Assembly: GCF_051857475.1 (NCBI RefSeq)
Contig: NZ_JBPZGZ010000003.1
Span: forward strand, 434,001 to 498,000
Length of the DNA: 64,000 nt
Direction of reading: 5' to 3'
Source of the DNA: Pelomonas sp051857475
GTDB taxonomy: Bacteria > Pseudomonadota > Gammaproteobacteria > Burkholderiales > Burkholderiaceae_C
Positions 57,519 to 64,000 of this stretch are shown here, piece by piece; within the stretch, counting starts at the first letter, position 1; every line of letters begins with the position of its first letter. A model generated the notes under the pieces. It ran no database searches and was not told the origin of the DNA. It saw nothing but the letters and a program-made list of their open reading frames with translations. The position numbers were made by a program, and so were the translations under genes.

Positions 57519-57902
57519 TCAGCTGGACTGCAAGCCGCGTGAACGCGAACTCTGGATCAGCGCCTGGCCCAGCCCGCAGTAGATGACGCCACTGCCCACG
57601 ACGTTGAAGGACAGGAACAGGCCCAGCACAAACGCGGCGAGGCCGAGCAGCATCAAGCCGCCGCCCAGCCAGAGAAAGCGGTGTGGCGATCGCAGTGGCG
57701 GCCAGGCGATGGCGGTCAGCACCGGCACCGTCAGCAGCAGCAGGATGGCCTGCACTTCTGGGTAGCGCACGCCCTTGGAGAGCATGGGAATGCCAGGCAC
57801 GGCCTCGGGAGCCCATGCCCAGTAGGCGAGGGCGGCGATCCGCATCAGGCAGTCCAGCGCCAGCAGGCCCACCATGCACCAGATGATCTTGCTCAGCTTC
57901 AT
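57519..57902 (-). CDS. small integral membrane protein
   Basis: A 127-residue protein with four hydrophobic segments (about residues 5-28, 50-66, 76-96 and 100-120). Start MKLSKIIWCMVGLLALDCLM, end SSRSRGLQSS. No family recognised. It lies 13 bases after the ubiX stop on the same strand and may be cotranscribed with grxD-ubiX. Function unknown. Confidence 0.65.
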   Translation of the reverse strand: MKLSKIIWCMVGLLALDCLMRIAALAYWAWAPEAVPGIPMLSKGVRYPEVQAILLLLTVPVLTAIAWPPLRSPHRFLWLGGGLMLLGLAAFVLGLFLSFNVVGSGVIYCGLGQALIQSSRSRGLQSS

Positions 57903-57915
57903 GGTGTGCGGCGGC

Positions 57916-58476
57916 TCAGAGACCCGTCCAGGCCTTGGGCTGGGCCTGGGCCACGCCGGCCAGTTCCAGCACCCGCTCCACCGTCTCGTTGACCATCTCT
58001 TCGATGGTCTTGGGGTGGTGATAGAAGGCCGGCAGCGGCGGGAAGCAGATGCCGCCCATCTCGGTCACGGCGACCATATTGCGCAGGTGTGCCAGGTTGA
58101 AGGGTGTTTCGCGCACCATCAGGATGAGGCGGCGGCGCTCCTTCAGCGTCACGTCGGCGGCGCGGGTCAGCAGGTTGTCGCCCAGGCCGTGGGCAATCGC
58201 GGCCAGGGACTTCATCGAGCAGGGCGCCACGACCATCGCGGCCGTGGCGAAGCTGCCGCTGGCGATGCAGGCGCCGATGTCGCCGGGGGCGTAGGCATGG
58301 TCGGCCTCGGCTTCCAGCGCCGAGCGGTCCAGGCCCAGCTCGTGGTGGGCGTTGAGGATGCCGGCGGGCGTGGCGATGAGGTGGGTCTCGACGCCCAGCT
58401 CATGCGAGCGGCGCAGCAGGCGCAGCGCATAGGCCGCACCCGTGGCGCCCGTCAGCCCGACGACAAGGCGGGTCAC
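57916..58476 (-). CDS. ubiX: flavin prenyltransferase UbiX
   Basis: A 186-residue flavoprotein that makes prenylated FMN, the cofactor of UbiD decarboxylase in ubiquinone synthesis. N-terminal VVGLTGATGAAYALRLL binds the flavin phosphate, and MVVAPCSMKSLAAIAHGLGDN and RETPFNLAHLRNM are signatures. The start is GTG, overlapping the grxD stop (GTGA at 58473-58476). Confidence 0.94.
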   Translation of the reverse strand: MTRLVVGLTGATGAAYALRLLRRSHELGVETHLIATPAGILNAHHELGLDRSALEAEADHAYAPGDIGACIASGSFATAAMVVAPCSMKSLAAIAHGLGDNLLTRAADVTLKERRRLILMVRETPFNLAHLRNMVAVTEMGGICFPPLPAFYHHPKTIEEMVNETVERVLELAGVAQAQPKAWTGL

Positions 58477-58787
58477 GCCGTGGCCAGGGCCTGTTGGAGC
58501 TCACCCGACTCGTACATCTCCATCATGATGTCCGAGCCACCGAGGAACTCGCCATTGATGTAGAGCTGCGGAATGGTGGGCCAGTTGGCGTAGTCCTTGA
58601 TGCCCTGGCGCACTTCCTCGTCTTCCAGCACGTTGAAGGTCTTCAGGTCGGTGACGCCGGCGGCCTTCAGGATCTGGATGGCGCGGCCGGAGAAGCCGCA
58701 CATGGGGAACTGGGCCGTGCCCTTCATGAAGAGCACGACACGGTTGGACTTGACCAGGTCGTCGATGCGTTGCTGAACGTCGCTCAT
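58473..58787 (-). CDS. grxD: monothiol glutaredoxin Grx4 type
   Basis: A 104-residue protein with the monothiol CGFS site (QFPMCGFSGRAIQIL) and FLGGSDIMMEMYESGELQQAL. These proteins bind a [2Fe-2S] cluster with glutathione and pass it on. The N-terminal VQQRIDDLVKSNRVVLFMKG is typical. It is coupled to ubiX by a 4-base overlap. Confidence 0.96.
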   Translation of the reverse strand: MSDVQQRIDDLVKSNRVVLFMKGTAQFPMCGFSGRAIQILKAAGVTDLKTFNVLEDEEVRQGIKDYANWPTIPQLYINGEFLGGSDIMMEMYESGELQQALATA

Positions 58788-58841
58788 TGCAGTTCTCGGA
58801 AAGGCAAAACCGCAATTATCCCGGACGGACCTCGCCCGTTC

Positions 58842-59417
58842 TCAATAGCTGTAAGCCAGACCCAGTTGCAGCAGGGGTTTGAAGCGCAGGTCGCGCATGG
58901 CGTCCTCGAAGCCCTGGGCGCTGCTGCGGCCCAGGCGCAGGCCCCCGTAGGAGCCTGACATCAGCCCGAAGTCGGCGCTGAAGGCCAGGCCGCCGCCGGT
59001 TACACGGCCTGTGTAGCCGATGCCGACATAGGAGAGATTGGCGTTGTCCACCGAATAGCCATCCGGGCCGCTCAGCGACAGGCTGCGCCTGCCGGCGGCG
59101 ACCGGGCCGCTGCCCAGGGCCAGGCCGCCACTGCTCTGCGACATGGACAGGGGGCCCATCAGCAGGCCGCCGGTGGCACGCAAGCCGCCGCGCACGCTGG
59201 AGAAGCCGGAGCTGGTGAGGTAGTAGTCGCCGAGCAGGTTGGCGCTGAGGACGCGGGAGCCACCAAGGTGGGGCTGCTGGGCTTCGCTGCCGCCGTCCAC
59301 GCTGCTCAACTGCAATCGGGCCTGCCAGCGCGGATTGGCATCGCTGTCAGCCGCCAGGGCGGACGCGGTGAAAAGGGCAGTGAGGCTCAGTACTGCAGCG
59401 CTGGCGAGGCGGGCCAT
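58842..59417 (-). CDS. uncharacterised exported protein, possibly outer-membrane beta-barrel
   Basis: A 191-residue protein. A clear signal peptide ends SALAADS. The mature part alternates Gly/Ser turns with amphipathic strands (GLAFSADFGLMSGSYGGLRL) and ends LGLAYSY; a terminal aromatic is usual for outer-membrane barrels. GGAGACGATC is a good Shine-Dalgarno. No family recognised. It stands alone between grxD and prmC. Confidence 0.7.
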   Translation of the reverse strand: MARLASAAVLSLTALFTASALAADSDANPRWQARLQLSSVDGGSEAQQPHLGGSRVLSANLLGDYYLTSSGFSSVRGGLRATGGLLMGPLSMSQSSGGLALGSGPVAAGRRSLSLSGPDGYSVDNANLSYVGIGYTGRVTGGGLAFSADFGLMSGSYGGLRLGRSSAQGFEDAMRDLRFKPLLQLGLAYSY

Positions 59418-59528
59418 GATCGTCTCCTGCGCGGTGCATCGGGTGGCACCGGGATTTGATACTACGCCCGCTGATCAGTTACGGGAAACAGGAACTGGCA
59501 GCAATACATCACACATTTCGGGGAGGTT

Positions 59529-60335
59529 TCAGCTGGTTGCACCCCAGCGCCCCCCACTCGCCCGGGGGCGATCGGCCAGGTCGCGACGCAGCGTAGCCTG
59601 GGTGAAACCACGGGCGGCGAGCAGAGCCGCCACGGCATCCGCCTGATCCCAGCCATGCTCCATCAGCAGCCAGCCGCCGGCATTCAGATGTTGCGGCGCA
59701 ACATCAACCAGGGTGCGCAGATCGGCCAGGCCGTCGCCGCCGGGGGTCAGTGCCGTCAGGGGCTCGTGGTGCAGGGACGGCAGATGCGGGTCGTCGCCGG
59801 CGATATAGGGCGGGTTGCTGACGACCAGGTCGAAGTGCTGTCCTGCCAGCGGCTCAAACCAGCTACCCAGACGCCAGTCGACATCCAGCGCGAGCCTCTC
59901 ACCGTTGGCGCGGGCGACGGCCAGCGCCCCGGCGCTGAAGTCGACGGCGGCGACCCGGGCGCGCGGGCAGGCGGCCTTGATGGCCAAAGCGATGGCGCCG
60001 CTGCCGGTGCCCAGGTCGACGACCGTCGGCTGGCCGGGCAGGTCGGCCAGCAACTCCAACGCCCAGTCCACCAGCGTTTCCGTGTCCGGGCGTGGAATCA
60101 GCGTGGCCGGAGTGACTTGCAGCTCCAGGCCGTGGAAGGGTTGCCAGCCGGTCAGGTGGGCCAGGGGCTCGCCGGCGGCGAGACGGCGCAAGGCGGTTTC
60201 GGCGTCCACGGGCGCATCGCCGTGAGTGATCAGCCAAGCGCGGCTCTGGCCGGTCAGATGGCCGAGCAGGCTCTGGGCATCACCACGCTCGACGCCAAGC
60301 TGGCGCGCGAGGGCCAGGGCCTCGTCGATGGTCAT
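59529..60335 (-). CDS. prmC: release factor glutamine methyltransferase
   Basis: A 268-residue SAM-dependent enzyme that methylates the Gln of the GGQ motif in RF1 and RF2. The SAM loop is VVDLGTGSGAIALAI and the substrate motif NPPY lies in DLVVSNPPYIAGDD. It overlaps prfA by 4 bases, so the enzyme and its substrate RF1 are coexpressed. Confidence 0.96.
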   Translation of the reverse strand: MTIDEALALARQLGVERGDAQSLLGHLTGQSRAWLITHGDAPVDAETALRRLAAGEPLAHLTGWQPFHGLELQVTPATLIPRPDTETLVDWALELLADLPGQPTVVDLGTGSGAIALAIKAACPRARVAAVDFSAGALAVARANGERLALDVDWRLGSWFEPLAGQHFDLVVSNPPYIAGDDPHLPSLHHEPLTALTPGGDGLADLRTLVDVAPQHLNAGGWLLMEHGWDQADAVAALLAARGFTQATLRRDLADRPRASGGRWGATS

Positions 60336-61417
60336 GCGCGCCCGGCTTCCAGTTCGGCCAACTGCTCGGCAGCCTGTGCGGCCAGCAGGCCCTGGATGAC
60401 GTCGTCGAGGTCACCGTCCATGATCTGTCCGAGCTTGTACAGCGTCAGGTTGATGCGGTGGTCGGTGAGCCGGCCCTGCGGAAAGTTGTAGGTGCGGATG
60501 CGGTCGCTGCGGTCGCCCGTGCCGATGAGCCCCTTGCGCGTGGCGGCCTCCTTGGCGGCGCGCTCGCTGCGTTCCTTCTCCTGGATGCGCGCCTGCAGCA
60601 CCTGCAGAGCCTTGGCCTTGTTGCTGTGCTGGCTGCGGCCGTCCTGGCATTCGGCCACGATGCCGGTGGGCAGGTGGACGACGCGCACTGCGGAGTCGGT
60701 CTTGTTGATGTGCTGGCCGCCGGCGCCGCTGGCGCGGAAGGTGTCGATGCGCAGGTCGGCCGGATTCAGCGTGATGGCTTCGGCCTCGTCGGGCTCGGGC
60801 ATCACGGCGATAGTGCAGGCGCTGGTGTGGATGCGGCCCTGGGTCTCGGTCGCCGGCACGCGCTGCACGCGGTGGCCGCCGCTCTCGAACTTCAGCCGGC
60901 CATAGACGCCGTCGCCTTCGACGCGCACCACGAGCTCCTTGTAGCCGCCCAGGTCCGACACGTTCTCGGACAAGATCTCGGTGCGCCAGCCCTGGCCTTC
61001 CGCAAAGCGCAGATACATGCGCGCCAGATCGCCGGCGAACAGGGCCGATTCGTCGCCGCCGGTGCCGGCGCGGATTTCGAGGAAGGCGTTGCGCTCGTCG
61101 TCAGGGTCCTTGGGGATCAGCGCGAGCTGGAGTTCCTGAGCCAGCGCGACCAGCGCGGCTTCGTTGGCGGCGATCTCCTCGCGGGCCATCTCAGCCATCT
61201 CCGGGTCATCCAGCAGCTCGCGCGCGGCGGCGAGATCGGTTTCGTGCGTCTGGTAGCGGCGATAGCGCTCGACCAGGCCCGACACCTCGGCCTGTTCCTT
61301 GGTCACGGCGCGGTAGCGCTTCATGTCGGCAGCGATGCTGCCGTCGGCGAGGAGGGCGTCGAGCTCGGCGAGGCGGAAGCCGAGGCGTTCGAACTGCTGG
61401 CGCAGGGAGTCTTTCAT
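60332..61417 (-). CDS. prfA: peptide chain release factor 1
   Basis: A 361-residue factor reading UAA and UAG stops. The GGQ motif is in RASGAGGQHINKTDSAVR, and the stop-codon recognition tripeptide region is in RVPATETQGRIHTSAC. The order hemA-prfA-prmC is classic in proteobacteria. It lies 65 bases after hemA. Confidence 0.97.
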   Translation of the reverse strand: MKDSLRQQFERLGFRLAELDALLADGSIAADMKRYRAVTKEQAEVSGLVERYRRYQTHETDLAAARELLDDPEMAEMAREEIAANEAALVALAQELQLALIPKDPDDERNAFLEIRAGTGGDESALFAGDLARMYLRFAEGQGWRTEILSENVSDLGGYKELVVRVEGDGVYGRLKFESGGHRVQRVPATETQGRIHTSACTIAVMPEPDEAEAITLNPADLRIDTFRASGAGGQHINKTDSAVRVVHLPTGIVAECQDGRSQHSNKAKALQVLQARIQEKERSERAAKEAATRKGLIGTGDRSDRIRTYNFPQGRLTDHRINLTLYKLGQIMDGDLDDVIQGLLAAQAAEQLAELEAGRA

Positions 61418-61482
61418 GGCGGCAATACGGGAAGGCAGTCAGGGGCGGCGCAGGCAGCGCCGGGCGGCGGCTGAGAGCGCCG

Positions 61483-62742
61483 CTAAGACTGCTTGCCGCG
61501 CAGGAAGAGGCGCGACACGGTCTGGGCCAGTTGCAGGCGCTGCTCGCCGTCGCTGCTGTTCAGTTCGGCCAGCGTGCCATGCAGCAGCTTCTGGGTGATG
61601 CCCTTGGACAGGGCATCCAGCACCTCGTCCACATCCGCGCCCTTGGCCAGCAGCTTGCGGGCGCGGGCGATCTCCAGCGCGCGCCAGTCGTCGGCCTGGG
61701 CGTGCAGGGCCTGGATCAGCGGCACGGTGTGGCGCTGGTCCAGCCAGTGCATGAAGCTCTGCACGCCGGTCTCGACGATGGCCTCGGCCTGGGCGACAGC
61801 GGCCTGGCGCTTCTCGCCGGCGGTCTGCACCTGGGCGGCGAGTTCGTCGACGGTGTAGAGGTAGACGTCGTCCAGCTGGGCGACCTCGGGCTCAATGTCG
61901 CGCGGCACGGCCAGGTCGACCATGAACATCGGGCGGTGCTTGCGCTTCTTCAGCGCACGCTCGACGGCGCCCAGGCCGATCAGCGGGAGGCTGGACGCGG
62001 TGCAGGAAACGACGATGTCGAATTCGTGCAGCCGCTCGGGCAGGTCGGCCAGGCGCATGGCCTCGGCGCCGAAATGGGTCGCGAGCTTTTCGCCGCGTTC
62101 CAGCGTGCGGTTGGCCACAGCCATCTGGCGCGGCGTCCTGGCCGCGAAATGGGTCGCGGTCAGCTCGATCATCTCTCCGGCACCGACGAACAGCACGCGC
62201 GTCTTGGCCAGGTCCTCGAAGAGCTGGCCGGCCAGGCGCACCGCGGCGGCGGCCATGCTGATGGAGTGGGCGCCGATCTCGGTGGAGGAGCGCACTTCCT
62301 TGGCGACCGAGAAGCTGCGCTGGAAGAGCTGGTGCAGGGTCGTGCCAAGAGCGCCGGCGTTCTCGGCCTCGCGCACGGCCTGCTTCATCTGGCCGAGGAT
62401 CTGCGGCTCGCCCAGCACCATGGAGTCCAGGCCGGCCGCGACGCGGAAAGCGTGGCGGGCAGCGTCGCTGCCCTGCATCACATAGGCATGCTCGCGCAGC
62501 TCGCCGGCCTGCACGCCACCAGTGTCGGCCAGCCAGGCGATGGCCGGCTGCACCAGGGCCGACGGCGCGGCAACATAGACCTCGGTGCGGTTGCAGGTCG
62601 ACAGGATGGCGGCCTCGGGACCCGACAGCTTCTGGCGCAGACCGGTCAGCGAAGGCGCCAGTTGCTCGAGGGTGAACGCGAACCGCCCGCGCAGATCGAG
62701 CGGGGCGGTGTTGTGGTTCAGGCCGAGAGCAAAGACCGACAT
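61483..62742 (-). CDS. hemA: glutamyl-tRNA reductase
   Basis: A 419-residue enzyme that starts haem synthesis by reducing glutamyl-tRNA to glutamate-1-semialdehyde. Catalytic Cys is in ILSTCNRTEVY; LGEPQILGQMKQAV and VLFVGAGEMIELTATHF (NADPH site) are intact. No Shine-Dalgarno is visible before ATG 62742; a TACAAT resembling a -10 box lies 8 bases upstream (62750-62755, minus strand). Confidence 0.96.
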   Translation of the reverse strand: MSVFALGLNHNTAPLDLRGRFAFTLEQLAPSLTGLRQKLSGPEAAILSTCNRTEVYVAAPSALVQPAIAWLADTGGVQAGELREHAYVMQGSDAARHAFRVAAGLDSMVLGEPQILGQMKQAVREAENAGALGTTLHQLFQRSFSVAKEVRSSTEIGAHSISMAAAAVRLAGQLFEDLAKTRVLFVGAGEMIELTATHFAARTPRQMAVANRTLERGEKLATHFGAEAMRLADLPERLHEFDIVVSCTASSLPLIGLGAVERALKKRKHRPMFMVDLAVPRDIEPEVAQLDDVYLYTVDELAAQVQTAGEKRQAAVAQAEAIVETGVQSFMHWLDQRHTVPLIQALHAQADDWRALEIARARKLLAKGADVDEVLDALSKGITQKLLHGTLAELNSSDGEQRLQLAQTVSRLFLRGKQS

Positions 62743-62796
62743 GGGTTGAATTGTAGGATTCGCGGCCTTTTCAGCCGCCGCCTAAGCTTTCTCGAA

Positions 62797-63072
62797 ATGA
62801 GTCCACTCGACGCCTTTTGGCATATCGCCAACTTGTTTGCGCCCGCCTGGGGCTTGGCGGCGCTGCTGGCGGGGGCCATCAAGGGGCTGTGGCGGCGTGA
62901 GGCGAAGTCTCTGAGTTGGCGGCGATTGTGGCTTTGGGGCGCGGCCGGCGGCACGGCGGCCAACATCGTTGCCCTGATCCTGCTGGGTCGCGACGGCCGG
63001 ATGGCCGGCTACGCCTTGCTGGTACTTGGCGTTGCCTTGCCGCAGTGGTATGCCCTCAGCTTCAGGCGCTGA
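62797..63072 (+). CDS. small membrane protein
   Basis: A 91-residue protein, MSPLDAFWHIANLFAPAWGL, with two to three hydrophobic segments (about residues 10-28, 46-62 and 68-86). No family recognised. It is divergent from hemA over 54 bases; no strong Shine-Dalgarno. ATG 62797 is the first start after the hemA region; a far longer open frame upstream is antisense to hemA. It ends 6 bases from a convergent lipoprotein gene. Confidence 0.7.
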   Translation: MSPLDAFWHIANLFAPAWGLAALLAGAIKGLWRREAKSLSWRRLWLWGAAGGTAANIVALILLGRDGRMAGYALLVLGVALPQWYALSFRR

Positions 63073-63078
63073 GGTGAC

Positions 63079-63690
63079 CTATTTGTCGCTCGGTTGAAGC
63101 CGCGACATGTCAAACAACCCCTCCTCGGCGCTGATCGGTTCGAGATTGAAAACCTTGCTCAGCAGCGTCACGTCCTTGCTCTTGGACACATGGACGGTGT
63201 CGACATACTTCTGGCCACGGTTGAGGCGGGCAATGTAGATCTCGCCGGGCTGCAGATTGAGGTTCCTGACTGCCCTGGGCACGCGCTGGATATTGTTCAG
63301 GTCGTCGGCTGCTGCGGGCGTATCGGGCACGTACTGCGGAATCTGTGCGTGCAGGACGTGCGCGCCAGGCTCCAGCTCCAGTCTGACGTAGCGGCCATTG
63401 GCCAGCTTGGCGGCCAGCCGCTCGTCGATGTGGATCTCGTAGTCCATGGCGGACGCGAAGACCTGGCTGTTGCGATAGACGTAGACGACGGCCTTGCCGC
63501 TCGATGCCGGCTGCAGCTTGAAGTTGGGGTCGGTCGGAAGCTGGGCCCTGTCCTCGGCGGTGGGGGTGTAGGGACGCCCGATCATGGAGCCCATGATTTC
63601 CTTGCCGGCTGCGGGTGAAGAGCAGCCGCTCAGGAACAGGGCAGAGGTCGCCGTCGCCAGCAGGGCGATACGAAGCATCAGGGGCATCAT
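63079..63690 (-). CDS. lipoprotein, DUF2846-like
   Basis: A 203-residue predicted lipoprotein. Signal MMPLMLRIALLATATSALFL ends SGC with Cys23. The core SGKAVVYVYRNSQVFASAMD and EIHIDERLAAKLANGRYVRL look like the DUF2846 beta-sandwich found in bacterial lipoproteins of unknown function. The ATG overlaps the miaB stop, so it is translated from the miaB transcript. Confidence 0.75.
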   Translation of the reverse strand: MMPLMLRIALLATATSALFLSGCSSPAAGKEIMGSMIGRPYTPTAEDRAQLPTDPNFKLQPASSGKAVVYVYRNSQVFASAMDYEIHIDERLAAKLANGRYVRLELEPGAHVLHAQIPQYVPDTPAAADDLNNIQRVPRAVRNLNLQPGEIYIARLNRGQKYVDTVHVSKSKDVTLLSKVFNLEPISAEEGLFDMSRLQPSDK

Positions 63691-64000
63691 CAGGCGGTGA
63701 TGGTTTCGGCGGTCAGCACTTCGCCGCGCAGCGAATGCGCGAAGGCCGTCGTTATGCGCACGTCGACGAGCTGGTTCATCAGCCGCGGCGAGCCGGGGAA
63801 GTTGACGATGCGGTTGCACTCGGTGCGGCCCATCAGCTCGGAGCTGTCCTTGCGGGCGTTGCCGGTGACGAGGACCTTTTCCACCTTGCCGACCATGCCT
63901 TGCGAGATGGTGATGGCATGGGCCTCGATGGCGGCCTGCAGCTCCTGCAGCCGCTTGACCTTGACCTCGTAGGGCGTCGTGTCTTCCAAGGCCGCGGCCG
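63690..64000 (-). CDS. miaB: tRNA-2-methylthio-N6-dimethylallyladenosine synthase (3' part)
   Basis: The last 103 codons of a frame open to the window edge. DTTPYEVKVKRLQELQAAI precedes a TRAM domain (VEKVLVTGNARKDSSELMGR, NRIVNFPGSPRLMNQLVDVR, typical of MiaB). The radical-SAM core with its Fe-S cysteines lies outside the window. MiaB adds the methylthio group at A37 of tRNAs. Confidence 0.93.
   Translation of the reverse strand, partial: AAALEDTTPYEVKVKRLQELQAAIEAHAITISQGMVGKVEKVLVTGNARKDSSELMGRTECNRIVNFPGSPRLMNQLVDVRITTAFAHSLRGEVLTAETITA

Overview
This window is a GC-rich chromosomal segment of a betaproteobacterium, most likely order Burkholderiales. The Rubrivivax/Roseateles/Leptothrix group is my best guess from protein style and gene order; no 16S rRNA gene is present to confirm it. 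Nearly every base is coding, genes often overlap by 1-7 bases, and most genes are core functions. I see no prophage, plasmid origin, integrase or CRISPR array. The only mobile DNA is one small Y1/RAYT transposase element at 16474-17338.

Layout. Positions 1-3113 hold the end of an oligo/dipeptide ABC transporter operon (two permeases, two ATPases). Positions 3110-3591 hold divergent lptM (a 45-residue lipoprotein gene) and cyaY, then convergent mrcA (3598-5991). Positions 6277-11396 are pilMNOPQ, the alignment complex and secretin of the type IV pilus. A large Ig-domain lipoprotein gene follows (11455-13617), then aroK, aroB and dgt. The RAYT element sits between dgt and gltBD (17401-23651).

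After a terminator, 23720-31285 on the minus strand is the minor pilin and tip-adhesin operon (pilE, fimT, pilV, pilW, pilX, pilY1). Positions 31588-35629 are the Mla phospholipid-transport operon in the order mlaF, E, D, A, C, B. Positions 35779-41406 are a central carbon cluster: zwf-hexR on minus, divergent from tal, pgi and a HAD phosphatase on plus. Positions 41403-46914 on minus are pilBCD-coaE-zapD-yacG, which complete the pilus motor, platform and prepilin peptidase. tRNA-Pro(CGG) and ispB come next.

Positions 48285-51400 are rplU-rpmA-obgE-proB. The rest holds rppH, proS, a lytic transglycosylase, an M3 peptidase, several small uncharacterised genes, ubiX-grxD, hemA-prfA-prmC, a DUF2846-like lipoprotein and the 3' end of miaB.

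How they fit together. Three separate loci here supply most of a type IVa pilus: the inner-membrane/secretin set, the minor pilin/tip set, and assembly ATPase/platform/peptidase. The retraction ATPase and major pilin operon are not visible. Envelope maintenance (Mla, LptM, PBP1a, lytic transglycosylase) is also well represented.

Least ordinary items: the RAYT element with 25-bp inverted ends and an AT-hook tail; the Ig-domain lipoprotein with a paired EF-hand-like calcium motif between pilQ and aroK; a PA14-like domain inside PilY1; and two orphan genes near 57-59 kb. I found no clearly new multi-gene system.
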